Below the pieces are notes generated by a model. The model did no database searches and had not been told where the DNA came from. It worked only from the letters and a program-made list of their open reading frames with translations. Shown here one piece after another: positions 16,176-25,186 of a stretch of 64,000 nt of DNA (positions are counted from its first letter, which is position 1; every line of letters begins with the position of its first letter). The DNA is from Arcicella sp040387735 (GTDB lineage Bacteria; Bacteroidota; Bacteroidia; Cytophagales; Spirosomataceae), in contig JAZKDE010000018.1 in NCBI GenBank assembly GCA_040387735.1, positions 1 to 64,000 on the forward strand, given 5' to 3'. Position numbers and translations under genes: made by a program.

Positions 16176-16256
16176 AAGTGATAAGTGATAAGTGATGAGT
16201 GATGAGTTAAATTTTTACATTACAACTCATCACTCATCACTCATCACCTATCACTC
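16176..16256. repeat. Heptad inverted repeat between the methyltransferase and propeller genes
   Basis: Left arm 16176-16208 is AAGTGAT three times, GAGTGAT once, then GAGTT. Right arm 16224-16256, read in reverse complement, is GAGTGAT, AGGTGAT, GAGTGAT, GAGTGAT, GAGTT. The 33-base arms differ at three positions, all A versus G. On the minus strand, in which both neighbouring genes are transcribed, each difference becomes a G.U pair, so the RNA can form an uninterrupted 33-bp stem with a 15-base loop. On the other strand they would be A.C mismatches. Confidence 0.9.
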
Positions 16257-16265
16257 AAAAGCTAT

Positions 16266-17141
16266 TTATTTCTTCTCTGCTCTTAAACGCCAGTTATCTT
16301 CAAAGTCTTTTCCTGGAATTTGTAAATTAACATTTACCTCTGGGCTTTTCTCGGTTTTGTTGTAACCCATTACATAATACCCAAACCCGAAAATCCATTT
16401 TAATTCAAAATTTTCAATGTTTTTTGGTAAATCTTGCAAAGGTACTTCGTCAGCAAACATTGGGTTAGCTTTCATCAAAGTTTTGTAAGTTGGCTCTTCT
16501 CTCAACCATGTAGGAACGCTTTCGTCTCCAACTACTATTCTTGCTCCAACTTTAGCCACACGGCTAAATTCTTCAAATGCCTCTTTTCTTTCCGCAAAAG
16601 TATTAATTCCACCAAAGTGAAAAACAGCATCAAAAGTATTGTCTTCAAACGGTAAATATGTTCCGTTGGCAATGAAATAATTAACCGTTACGCCGTCAGG
16701 TTGTAAACGTTGTTTAGCTAATTGTAACATTTTTGGCGAAAGGTCTGAAAGATAAGCTTCTCCATTCGGAGCAATCGCTTTGATAATCAATTCAGAATCT
16801 TTTCCAGTTCCCGCTCCAACTTCCAAAACCTTCATGCCAGGTTTAAGGTGCAACAAATCACACATTTTCTGACGATTCTCTTGTTCATCCGAATTCAAAG
16901 ATTCAAAAACCCAAGTCACGCCACGGTCATAACGTTGGAAAGCATCATCGTAAGCAACTCGTTCTTTACGATCTTGCTCAAATAGCTCTTTGGGGTATGT
17001 TAAATCAAGAATATCATCAATCTCATAGCTGATAGGTTCATCAGAAGAAGTATTGTGTAACGTTTTGCCATCATCCGACAAAATAAGTTTTGTCTTTGTT
17101 TTAGGGCAAATAAAATTTTGTTCGTAGTTATTCATCTTCAT
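16266..17141 (-). CDS. Class I SAM-dependent methyltransferase
   Basis: 291 residues; ATGs at 17141 and 17135 are both usable. A short N-terminal region (about 8-50; ICPKTKTKLILSD, later EPISYEIDDILDL) resembles a Trm112-like or zinc-ribbon lead-in lacking most cysteines. The methyltransferase core follows with motif I LEVGAGTGKDSELI (about 106-119), the acidic SDLSPKML segment and the post-II motif FDAVFHFGGINTF. It belongs with UbiE/Methyltransf_11-type enzymes. In the locus it could add a methyl cap or modification to the polysaccharide. The next gene upstream (acyltransferase) ends 28 bases away. Confidence 0.85.
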   Translation of the reverse strand: MKMNNYEQNFICPKTKTKLILSDDGKTLHNTSSDEPISYEIDDILDLTYPKELFEQDRKERVAYDDAFQRYDRGVTWVFESLNSDEQENRQKMCDLLHLKPGMKVLEVGAGTGKDSELIIKAIAPNGEAYLSDLSPKMLQLAKQRLQPDGVTVNYFIANGTYLPFEDNTFDAVFHFGGINTFAERKEAFEEFSRVAKVGARIVVGDESVPTWLREEPTYKTLMKANPMFADEVPLQDLPKNIENFELKWIFGFGYYVMGYNKTEKSPEVNVNLQIPGKDFEDNWRLRAEKK

Positions 17142-17169
17142 TCACGAATTTTTATTTCGTGTTACGTTT

Positions 17170-17829
17170 TTACAAATTAATATCTTTACTCGAAATTTTG
17201 GCTTTTTCAGCGGGATTACCCTTATAAATACTCCATTCATCGGTTTTTTTACCCGTGAAATTTGTTCCCATCGCAATCAAAGTTCCTTCTGCCAAATGAA
17301 CTCCGTCTCTAATCGTGGCATTCACTCCAATAAAACAGTACGGTTCTACGATACAACGACCCGATAAAACAATATGCGATGTGAAATAAACGTGGTCTTT
17401 AATAACGCTGTGGTGTCCGATATGATTTCCTGACCAAAGCACTACGTCATTTCCTATGGTTACAAAAGGCTGGATAGTATTATCTTCCAATATAAAGCAG
17501 TTTTCTCCAATTTTATCAGTCAAAACTGTCGCTTTAGAACTTATATATGAGATAAATTCATAGCCTTTATCTTTTGCTTCTTGATAAACTTTTGCTCTGA
17601 CTTGATTCATTTTTCGTTCTGAAAGTGGAGCGAAAAATTTATATTCGGTAGGAGGGAAGAGTGTTGTAACTTCTTCAAATGGAACAACTTGAATCCCACA
17701 AAATGTAGGTTCTTTGATATATTCTTGATTGACTGTAAAAGCAACTATTTCATGTTCTGAATCATTTGTCAGATAATAATGTGCTAATTCAGCGACTAAT
17801 TCTGTTCCGAATACTACTACTTTTGCCAT
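17170..17829 (-). CDS. NeuD/PglD-like sugar O- or N-acyltransferase (left-handed beta-helix)
   Basis: 219 residues. An N-terminal Rossmann-like domain (1-100; MAKVVVFGTELVAELAHYYL) precedes a left-handed beta-helix of hexapeptide repeats (about 105-205): IGENCFILEDNTIQPFVTIGNDVVL. The catalytic His is expected in the GNHIGHHSVI segment. The C-terminal KGNPAEKAK segment is the usual acetyl-CoA-loop ending. PglD and NeuD relatives acetylate amino sugars or sialic acids. A DegT aminotransferase lies three genes upstream, so an amino-sugar acylation step is plausible. The WbqC gene upstream ends 31 bases away. Confidence 0.87.
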   Translation of the reverse strand: MAKVVVFGTELVAELAHYYLTNDSEHEIVAFTVNQEYIKEPTFCGIQVVPFEEVTTLFPPTEYKFFAPLSERKMNQVRAKVYQEAKDKGYEFISYISSKATVLTDKIGENCFILEDNTIQPFVTIGNDVVLWSGNHIGHHSVIKDHVYFTSHIVLSGRCIVEPYCFIGVNATIRDGVHLAEGTLIAMGTNFTGKKTDEWSIYKGNPAEKAKISSKDINL

Positions 17830-17860
17830 TTTATTAAAATTTCAGCTTTAAAATGCTATA

Positions 17861-18559
17861 TTAAACAAGTTCGTACTCTTTTAAAAATTCTTGAATTATT
17901 TCTTTAGAATTGAACATCAAAACGTCAATTATTGAAAGCCAAGGCACAAATTCATTTTTGAATTGTGGATAAACAACAGGCTTTGCTTTGATAAAATTGA
18001 GTTTCAACCCTTTCGATTCAAAGTAACTTTTGTCGTATAGTTCTAAACCGCCAATGGGATTGATGTAATGATTGGCTTTTTCTTGTAAACAAATATCTAA
18101 TATCCTTTCTTGAGCCTTTAAATCTGTATTTTGGTAAACAGCTGACGACTGAACAAGCTCGGTTTTAATGGCTAAATATGCACAAATAACTTTTAAATTA
18201 TTGAAAGTGACGCTTGAAATACTAAGGTCTTCGATATTGAGTGTTTTTTCAATAATTTCAAGTCCTTCTTTGTAAAATGGGGCTTTTTTATAGCTTTGTT
18301 CAATGGTTTTTAGGAATTTGTTTTTCCAAGCCACATCCCAATTTACATCAATTTCGTTAATCAATTTGTTCTGACTTGCCTCTTTTAAAGGAATACTAAA
18401 AAGACTATCTTTCCCATTTACCAAAATCCGATTTCTATTTATCCACCCACGATTGATAAAATTTACATCATCATATATCACAAATTTATCAACTGCATTA
18501 ATTAGTTGAAAATATCCAATATACGGAAAAATGTAGGGCTGCATGATAGCAAGTTTCAT
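17861..18559 (-). CDS. WbqC family protein
   Basis: 232 residues. It opens with MKLAIMQPYIFPYIGYFQLI, followed by FVIYDDVNFINRGWINRNRI, both signatures of WbqC/WbqC-like proteins from O-antigen and glycopeptide loci. Members are believed to transfer amino-acid or small acyl groups in sugar biosynthesis, but the reaction is poorly established. There is no membrane segment. Spacing to the next genes is short (31 and 36 bases), which supports an operon with the acyltransferase and the large membrane glycosyltransferase. Confidence 0.88.
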   Translation of the reverse strand: MKLAIMQPYIFPYIGYFQLINAVDKFVIYDDVNFINRGWINRNRILVNGKDSLFSIPLKEASQNKLINEIDVNWDVAWKNKFLKTIEQSYKKAPFYKEGLEIIEKTLNIEDLSISSVTFNNLKVICAYLAIKTELVQSSAVYQNTDLKAQERILDICLQEKANHYINPIGGLELYDKSYFESKGLKLNFIKAKPVVYPQFKNEFVPWLSIIDVLMFNSKEIIQEFLKEYELV

Positions 18560-18595
18560 AAATTTAAACTCGATTCTGGAGAATCGAAATACATT

Positions 18596-20710
18596 TTATT
18601 TTAATTTTCTCAAATAATAATCTTCTCCTCGGACAATCAAATTTGTTAAAGTTGTATCCGTTCCTAAACGAATATCACCCTTTTGGGGTTTTATGACACT
18701 TTTTGCAAAGAAAAGATAATCGGCTTCTTTCGGAATTGGTTGAACTCCTTTCTCAAACGGATTTACTACAATTAATTTTCGAGTCAACTTATTTCCCCAA
18801 AGTGGATATTCGTAATCGTCATTAATTGTAGCAACGGCAACCGTAGCTGTTTGTGGTACAATTTCATTATATTTCACATAAGCGGGCGTAATATCAGGTC
18901 TTGCCCAAGTTTGAAATGCAATTCTTTCAGTATCAAATGCCGAACTTCTGCCCATTGCAGCAATCGGCAAACAACGTTCATTAAGATAAACGGCTAATAT
19001 TGCAGAAAGTGTCCCGATAAATACGGCTAAACCAACGTATAGTTTAAGAAATGTAAATTTATGCGTGGCAATATCCCACTTGGTAAATAGCAATGATAAA
19101 AATGGAACGGCATAAACCGCAGTGCTTATCATATATCGACCTTTCCAAGGGTCATACGCTGCGGTAAAGGAAAGGGCTAAAAAATGTAAAAGGAAGGCAA
19201 TAGCCAAAATATAATATGCTTTCCCTTTTTGGATGACACCTATTAATACCAAGAAAATTAGTGGTAAGATGAGAGCAAACCCAAAAATACCCCAAGAAGG
19301 ATTGGCATTAAAAAACTCAAATCTTTTGTGATAAGTAAATGGAATAATCGTAAAATCGGTTGTTTCTTCTAATTTTAATGGCGTTTTTTTCTCTAATTTA
19401 ATGATTGGCTTTTTCATCAAATCGTTGATTTTTTCACCAGTTTCCCAATTTCGTAAACCATCCAAATTTACCATATCAATCGTGTAACGAATAACATTTC
19501 GAGAACCTTGAATCAATAGATTTTTCTTCGTTCCTGCCCTTTCAATGGACTGATGTTTTAAAGCAGTTGGAGGACCAATTGGATGTTTATAAACTTTAAG
19601 ATTGGTTATGTAACCCGTGGGAAGCGTGAATAGGCAAATTCCAATCAATAAACCGACGGATAAGTGTTTGAATCGGGCAAAAATCAACCAGAAGACCGAT
19701 GTGTTATCAGTGATTTTCTCATATTGTTTTTGAGGACTAAAACTTGGATTCTTGATATTAATTACTTTACTCCAATTTTCTTCATAAAAAACGGTGTAAA
19801 GTATGATAAAGAAGATAGGAGGGAATGAAAAAACAAAAGTAATTTTATGTCCTAAGGCAATTCCAAACGTGATTCCTGCTAAATATAAATAGCGTCGCCA
19901 AAGTTTTTCTCGGTAAGTAAATAGAAAATAAACTAAGCATGTTAAATAAGAAGCTAAAACTATATCAGTTTCAGTTGTGACAGATTGCATTAAAACATTG
20001 GGCAGTAGCCAAATGGCTAAGGCACAGAACACACCCGCTGAAAAGTTATTGCTCAAATTTCGGGCTATTCCAAATGCTCCAAAACCAACAATTAAATACG
20101 CTGAATGGTGAATGGCTTTAAACCAATTTTCGCCTTTCCCCGACATTAAATAATTGTAAATCTGAATGGTACATATACTTTTGGGATAAGTATCAATATT
20201 CCAATTTGTACCACCAAAATGAGCCATTGTATCGTGTTGTAGATAGTACAAAAGGCGATTTAGGTGACCAGTCATGCTGTCCCATTCATTAGGAGGCGTG
20301 TAAATAATTAGCAGTAGATTGGTAATTTCAACGATACCAAAAGTTAATAATAGACTACCAAATACCCATTTTAGAAATGTCGAAAGTCCGCCGAACCAAT
20401 TCCAAACTAACTGAATTCGGCTGCCAATAATTTCAAAAAAAGTAAAGTTTTCCCTTCTATCTCGGGCAAAAAACTTGGCAAATAGTATGTAAAAAATAAA
20501 AGCTGGGATAAATACACCCCATGCCCAAAATCTACGATCATTTATTTTGTGAACTTCTGAAAGGACAAATCCTGTGAAAATGACGCTACCACAAAAGGCG
20601 ATATAGGCGGTAATAATAATGTCTATCAGTGATTTCCTGCATACTCGGGCGGCAACACGTATTACGAAGCCGATAAATATTAAGAAAAGTATTGGATAGA
20701 AAAATACCAT
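18596..20710 (-). CDS. Large membrane glycosyltransferase, GT39/ArnT-like (GT-C fold)
   Basis: 704 residues with about 12 membrane helices between 5 and 590 and a periplasmic C-terminal region. The first large outer loop has PPNEWDSMTGHLNRLLYYLQ (about 139-158). Its acidic pair Glu142/Asp144 sits where GT-C enzymes place the catalytic Asp, and the TETDIVLASYL segment near 250 fits the same group. GT-C enzymes use polyprenyl-phosphate sugars on the outer face of the cytoplasmic membrane. This fits modification of the exported or periplasmic glycan. A cytoplasmic loop at about 320-345 is charged. The start ATG at 20710 is preceded by 71 bases to the aminotransferase gene. Confidence 0.78.
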   Translation of the reverse strand: MVFFYPILFLIFIGFVIRVAARVCRKSLIDIIITAYIAFCGSVIFTGFVLSEVHKINDRRFWAWGVFIPAFIFYILFAKFFARDRRENFTFFEIIGSRIQLVWNWFGGLSTFLKWVFGSLLLTFGIVEITNLLLIIYTPPNEWDSMTGHLNRLLYYLQHDTMAHFGGTNWNIDTYPKSICTIQIYNYLMSGKGENWFKAIHHSAYLIVGFGAFGIARNLSNNFSAGVFCALAIWLLPNVLMQSVTTETDIVLASYLTCLVYFLFTYREKLWRRYLYLAGITFGIALGHKITFVFSFPPIFFIILYTVFYEENWSKVINIKNPSFSPQKQYEKITDNTSVFWLIFARFKHLSVGLLIGICLFTLPTGYITNLKVYKHPIGPPTALKHQSIERAGTKKNLLIQGSRNVIRYTIDMVNLDGLRNWETGEKINDLMKKPIIKLEKKTPLKLEETTDFTIIPFTYHKRFEFFNANPSWGIFGFALILPLIFLVLIGVIQKGKAYYILAIAFLLHFLALSFTAAYDPWKGRYMISTAVYAVPFLSLLFTKWDIATHKFTFLKLYVGLAVFIGTLSAILAVYLNERCLPIAAMGRSSAFDTERIAFQTWARPDITPAYVKYNEIVPQTATVAVATINDDYEYPLWGNKLTRKLIVVNPFEKGVQPIPKEADYLFFAKSVIKPQKGDIRLGTDTTLTNLIVRGEDYYLRKLK

Positions 20711-20781
20711 TTTAAGGAGTTAAGGGTTATTATTTGAGGAAATTCAACAAGGCTAATTCCAGATTTGACGCACAAAATAAC

Positions 20782-21855
20782 TCAAAGATTGTTATTGATA
20801 ATGGATGCAATTGTTCTAACATCTTCGTGTGCCAAATCAAAGTATAATGGAAGGGCTAAGGCTCTAACAGCATAATCATCCGAAATTGGACAATTACTTT
20901 CCTCAGCAACGAATTTCAGACTACTCAATGATGGATAAAAATATCTTCTCGGAAAAATATTTTGCGACTCCAATTGCGATTTTACTCGTAATAACGTTGC
21001 TTCTGATTCAAAAAAGATTGGGTAATATGCGTAATTTGTTTCTGTAGGAAGCGTCACAACGGGTTTAATCAACTTTGTCCAATCAAGGAGAGCGTCGTAC
21101 AATTCAAAAATCTGGCGACGAGCATCAATAATTTCTCCAACTCTCGGTAAAACGCAAAGTCCCATTGCTGCGTGAAATTCTGAGTTTTTTCCGTTAATTC
21201 CAATCGTCAAATAATTATCACCGATATGTCCAAAACTACGATAACGGTCGATTAAATAAGCGTATTCATCATTGTCCGTAAAAATTGCCCCCCCTTCGGT
21301 TGAATGAAAGACTTTCGTTGAGTGAAAACTACAAGTACTAATATCTCCGTAATTGAAGATTGAAGTTCCATTAACATTTACGCCAAAACAATGAGCGGCA
21401 TCATAAATGAGTTTTAGATTATTTTCTTTTGCAATTTTGGCAAGCTTATCTACATCACAAGGATTTCCATAAACGTGCGTGGCTAAAATTGCTTGAGTGT
21501 TTTCTGTAATTTGTTCTTCAACTTTTTGAGGGTCGATGCAAAAATCTGTTGTTAAAATATCTGCAAAAACAGGTTTGCAGTTTTCCCAAATTAAGGAGTG
21601 TGTTGTAGCACAATATGAAAAAGGAGTAGTAATAACTTCTTTTGTAATCCCCAAAACTTTCAAGGCAATTTGAATCGCAATTGTACCATTACTAACAAAA
21701 AAGCAATGTTTTACGCCGAGAAAATCTTTAAGTTTCTGCTCTAATTCTCTAACTAAAGGGCCATTATTGGTCAATTGATTACTTTGCCAAATACGCTCAA
21801 CGTACTGCTGAAACTCTTCAATTGGAGGTAAATATGTTTTGGTAACGTTTATCAT
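20782..21855 (-). CDS. DegT/DnrJ/EryC1/StrS-type sugar aminotransferase
   Basis: 357 residues. It has the DegT fold with FFVSNGTIAIQIAL (about 52-65), Asp152 in YDAAHCFG which contacts the PLP pyridine N, and Lys181 in FHSTKVFHSTEGGA, the PLP-binding lysine. Enzymes of this family aminate keto-sugars bound to nucleotides, giving amino sugars such as Qui4N or Fuc3N-type residues. The substrate cannot be told from sequence alone. The acyltransferase and WbqC genes downstream would act on its product. A near-perfect palindrome (21887-21910) stands between it and the ABC ATPase gene. Confidence 0.9.
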   Translation of the reverse strand: MINVTKTYLPPIEEFQQYVERIWQSNQLTNNGPLVRELEQKLKDFLGVKHCFFVSNGTIAIQIALKVLGITKEVITTPFSYCATTHSLIWENCKPVFADILTTDFCIDPQKVEEQITENTQAILATHVYGNPCDVDKLAKIAKENNLKLIYDAAHCFGVNVNGTSIFNYGDISTCSFHSTKVFHSTEGGAIFTDNDEYAYLIDRYRSFGHIGDNYLTIGINGKNSEFHAAMGLCVLPRVGEIIDARRQIFELYDALLDWTKLIKPVVTLPTETNYAYYPIFFESEATLLRVKSQLESQNIFPRRYFYPSLSSLKFVAEESNCPISDDYAVRALALPLYFDLAHEDVRTIASIINNNL

Positions 21856-21886
21856 CGGTTTTTTAGTTAGCGTTTAAATAAGTTTA

Positions 21887-21910
21887 TTATGCCGTAAGTT
21901 TACAGCATAA
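21887..21910. repeat. Intercistronic palindrome upstream of the aminotransferase gene
   Basis: The two 12-base arms TTATGCCGTAAG and TTTACAGCATAA (read across 21887-21910) pair except at two positions, one of them the terminal junction. It would fold in the message between the ABC ATPase and aminotransferase coding regions. No U tract follows, so it is more likely a processing or stability element than a terminator. Confidence 0.5.
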
Positions 21911-21928
21911 ATACCACATACTTTTCGC

Positions 21929-23185
21929 TTAACTAATACTTTCAAGTTCAAGTTGGGCAATAGGGAATTTAATTTTTGGGCGGACATAACCAGGCCATTT
22001 TCCGTACCAAGAAGTACCTTCACGATAATCTTCAATTTCAAAAATTAAAGCTTCTTCAAAGTTGTGAATGGCAGTAGAGGTATCTTTTACCACCATAAAT
22101 GATATTGAATATGAACCATCATTGAGGAAATCCGCAGGTATCTCACATTCTGCATAAATAATCCCTTTTTCAAATGATTTTGATTCAGTTCCAATATTGA
22201 AAATACATTCTCCCGTCAAAGAATTAAGATGAAGACTGATGTTAAGATTAGCATTATCCATCATATTCCAAAATTCAAGTTGAATCTTGAATGGAGTTCT
22301 TACATCAATATGTTTTTGATTATCAACAAAATCGGGAAGTAATTTTATGCTTTTCAAACGAACTTTATCATTGCCTGGTGCTTCCTCCGGCGTTAACCAC
22401 CAAGATTCTAAAGCTGTTTTTTGAACGTGGCTCAAATAAGTTGCTAATACATGGTTTGTTTCGCCCATTTCAACCAATTGACCTTTTTGCATGAACATTG
22501 CTTTATTACAAAGTCCTTGCACAGCCGTCAGGTTATGACTCACAAAAAGAATCGTTCTACCAGAAGTCGAAGCATCTTTCATTTTGCCTAAGCACTTACG
22601 CTGAAACTCTGCATCACCAACTGCTAATACTTCATCGACGATCAATATCTCGGGTTCAAGGTGGGCTGAAATAGCAAAACCTAAACGAACGTACATCCCT
22701 GATGAATAACGTTTTACTGGTGTATCCAAGAATTTTTCAACGCCTGCAAAATCAACAATTGCATCAAAATGCTGTTTGATTTCTTGACGTTTCATTCCTA
22801 AGATTGCCCCATTTAAGAATATATTTTCACGACCAGATAGTTCTGGATGAAAGCCAGTTCCTACTTCTAATAAACTCGCTACTCTTCCACGAATTGTAAT
22901 TTTCCCATGGGTTGGTTCTGTAATTCTACTCAGCACTTTAAGCAAAGTCGATTTACCTGCTCCATTCGAGCCTATTATACCAATTCTATCGCCTTGGTCT
23001 ATTTTAAAACTTACATCTTTCAATGCCCAAAAGTCCTCATGACTTACTTCATTATCATCTTTTTTAGTAAAAAGATTTTTGAAGTTATCTGTCACAATTT
23101 CACTGAGGGTATTTCCCTTAGCATTGCCTTTTATATGGTCAATGATGTATTTTTTACTTACATTTTCTGCTTCAATTACTGTCAT
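21929..23185 (-). CDS. Polysaccharide-export ABC ATPase with Wzt-type carbohydrate-binding C-terminal domain
   Basis: 418 residues from the ATG at 23185; the open frame starts two codons earlier with TTG. Walker A is GSNGAGKST (about 72-80), the signature is YSSGMYVRLGFAIS and Walker B is EILIVDEVLAVGD. The N-terminal 50 residues are the family's extended lead-in. Residues about 270-418 form a beta-sandwich like the C-terminal domain of Wzt, which in O9a-type O-antigen systems recognises the capped non-reducing end before export. It therefore suggests a length- and cap-controlled glycan exported with the permease next door. Confidence 0.92.
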   Translation of the reverse strand: MTVIEAENVSKKYIIDHIKGNAKGNTLSEIVTDNFKNLFTKKDDNEVSHEDFWALKDVSFKIDQGDRIGIIGSNGAGKSTLLKVLSRITEPTHGKITIRGRVASLLEVGTGFHPELSGRENIFLNGAILGMKRQEIKQHFDAIVDFAGVEKFLDTPVKRYSSGMYVRLGFAISAHLEPEILIVDEVLAVGDAEFQRKCLGKMKDASTSGRTILFVSHNLTAVQGLCNKAMFMQKGQLVEMGETNHVLATYLSHVQKTALESWWLTPEEAPGNDKVRLKSIKLLPDFVDNQKHIDVRTPFKIQLEFWNMMDNANLNISLHLNSLTGECIFNIGTESKSFEKGIIYAECEIPADFLNDGSYSISFMVVKDTSTAIHNFEEALIFEIEDYREGTSWYGKWPGYVRPKIKFPIAQLELESIS

Positions 23186-23248
23186 TTTCAAAAGGAGTAT
23201 TAGTCCATTACTTCATTTTACAATTTATTACTGCAAAAGCATTAACAA

Positions 23249-24076
23249 TTATATATAATCTACGAATGAATTTTCTTTTTTGCGGAAAAATATTACCGAT
23301 AATATAGTGGTAATTGTCACGAATACGACAGACGGAATAATGGTATCCCACTGAAAGTACTGATAATTTGGAATAAGACACCACCTAAAACCTTCAATTA
23401 TTCCCGCCAGTGGGTTTATCCATTGATAAATTGGGTACCATGATAATTCTTGAATTGTTGCAATTGGATAAGCAATTGGACAAACGAAAAAACCGTATTG
23501 AACAATTAAAGGAGCTATTTGCTGAAAATCTCTAAATTGAACATTTAATGAAGCAAAAATAACGCCTAAACTAAACGATGCAAAAAATGATAAAATCAAA
23601 AAGAATGGTACAAATAGTATATTTAATGTCGGAGTATATCCTTTATAAATCAAGAAAGGTATCATTACTAAAAATCCAACGAAGAAATCTAATAAGGGAA
23701 CCGCTACTGAACTAATCGGCATTAATAGTCTCGGGAAATAAACTTTAGAAACCAAGTTGGCATTTCCCGTGATACTGTTACTCACTTGCTGAAAAGACAT
23801 GGCAAAGAAATTCCAGAAAATAACGCCCGTAAAAATAATGATTTGTAAAGGAATGTCTGATTTATTTTCAATTTTAGCAACCTTATCGAATGCGAATACA
23901 AAAACGGCAACGGTTAAAACTGGACGAAAAATAGCCCAAGCAACACCCACAAATGTTTGCTTATATTTTACTGTAATATCACGAATTGCTAAAATGAAAA
24001 GCAACTCTTTAAATCTCCAAAGGTCTTGCCAATAATATTTCTCTGACCTTCCTGCCTCAATAACTGTTTCGTGCAT
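23249..24076 (-). CDS. Polysaccharide-export ABC permease (Wzm-like, ABC-2 type)
   Basis: 275 residues with six membrane helices. The N-terminal cytoplasmic part holds WRFKELLFILAIRDITVKYK, a typical TagG/Wzm lead-in, and later VYFPRLLMPISSVAVPLLDF. The C-terminus reads YPIYQWINPLAGIIEGFRW, the conserved amphipathic-helix region of these permeases. With the ATPase downstream (63 bases) it should carry lipid-linked glycan across the inner membrane. The co-polymerase gene upstream ends 14 bases from its start, indicating one transcript. Confidence 0.93.
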   Translation of the reverse strand: MHETVIEAGRSEKYYWQDLWRFKELLFILAIRDITVKYKQTFVGVAWAIFRPVLTVAVFVFAFDKVAKIENKSDIPLQIIIFTGVIFWNFFAMSFQQVSNSITGNANLVSKVYFPRLLMPISSVAVPLLDFFVGFLVMIPFLIYKGYTPTLNILFVPFFLILSFFASFSLGVIFASLNVQFRDFQQIAPLIVQYGFFVCPIAYPIATIQELSWYPIYQWINPLAGIIEGFRWCLIPNYQYFQWDTIIPSVVFVTITTILSVIFFRKKENSFVDYI

Positions 24077-24090
24077 AACCTCAACTTTTT

Positions 24091-25170
24091 CTATTTATTA
24101 CTAATTTCACTTAATGTTTGTTTGAAAGCAATGTATATTACCGCTATCAATAATCCAATAATTGCTCCGATAATCAATCCTTTTTTCGTGGGGTCTGGTT
24201 CAGGAGATATTGGTAATTCTGCATCATCAATACGGGTAAGTAATGGGGTTTCTTTGGCCATTGAGAAGTTTAAGTTGTCTAAATTTTTCAATGATTCAAA
24301 GTAAAGACCTTGTAATTGCCCGCTGTTAGTTTGTAATCTCTGTTGCTGAACGAGACCTTCTTGCATAATAATTTGCTGATTCTGGTCGGCATAGCGAGCT
24401 GCTGCACCTTGCGTGCGATAAAGTTCATTCTTCAATGAATCAACTCTATGTTTAATCAAATCACGTAATTCTCTCGTTTTTTGAGTTTTAGTTTCCTTAT
24501 AAAAATTAGTGACAACTTTTAGGTAAAGATTTGCCCATATAAAAGAAAGAGTATCGTTACGACTGGTAACGGCGAGAGTCAAAAATGATGCTTTTTTACT
24601 ATCATTAGCAATTAATGTGTAAGGCATCAAATAGTTTTGAACTAATCTTACTTTTGACCTTTCGTCTGGCGTTGCTGTTTCATAAGTATCATGCTTAAAC
24701 TTAAAACTTTGTATATCTTTATCATCTTCTAATTCGTGTTCTAAAATTCCGCTCTTTTTGAGGTAATAATTGCCAAAGATTTCCTCTCTACCATTTACCG
24801 TAATTTTAGATAGAACCGCACGATTGTAAAGATTTTTAGTTTTTAATAATTCAATAAAATTATCGCCACTAAATAAATTTGCTCCCGTAGAACTCCCAGC
24901 ACTAATTCCAAAAGCACTTGCTAAATCCGAAAGTCCGCCTCCGCCACCTCCGCCACCGTTTTCCATATTGAATACGATTTTAGCGATAAAAATAGGTGGT
25001 TCTTTGGTGAATTTCTCGAAACCATAACCAACTCCTGTACCTATTGCAATAGCTACAATAAGAATTTTCCAGTTTTTAAGAATAAGGTTTTTGAAGGAAA
25101 CCAGTTTTACAACAATATCTTTGAATGAAAACTGATCTTCTGGTAATGTATTATATTGATTATCTGACAT
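24091..25170 (-). CDS. Wzz-like chain-length/co-polymerase protein
   Basis: 359 residues. A membrane helix near 37-52 follows a cytoplasmic N-terminus, and a second lies at about 328-350 (KKGLIIGAIIGLLIAVIYIAF). The periplasmic region between contains a Gly tract (eight glycines at about 73-80) and a coiled-coil section (about 220-285, TQKTRELRDLIKHRVDSL). The PISPEPDPTKKG segment before the last helix is the Pro-rich Wzz signature. Such proteins set chain length or link inner and outer membrane export parts; in ABC-dependent systems the KpsE-like class does this. It stands between the SLBB export protein and the permease, as expected. Confidence 0.88.
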   Translation of the reverse strand: MSDNQYNTLPEDQFSFKDIVVKLVSFKNLILKNWKILIVAIAIGTGVGYGFEKFTKEPPIFIAKIVFNMENGGGGGGGGLSDLASAFGISAGSSTGANLFSGDNFIELLKTKNLYNRAVLSKITVNGREEIFGNYYLKKSGILEHELEDDKDIQSFKFKHDTYETATPDERSKVRLVQNYLMPYTLIANDSKKASFLTLAVTSRNDTLSFIWANLYLKVVTNFYKETKTQKTRELRDLIKHRVDSLKNELYRTQGAAARYADQNQQIIMQEGLVQQQRLQTNSGQLQGLYFESLKNLDNLNFSMAKETPLLTRIDDAELPISPEPDPTKKGLIIGAIIGLLIAVIYIAFKQTLSEISNK

Positions 25171-25186
25171 TCTAAATGGATAATTA

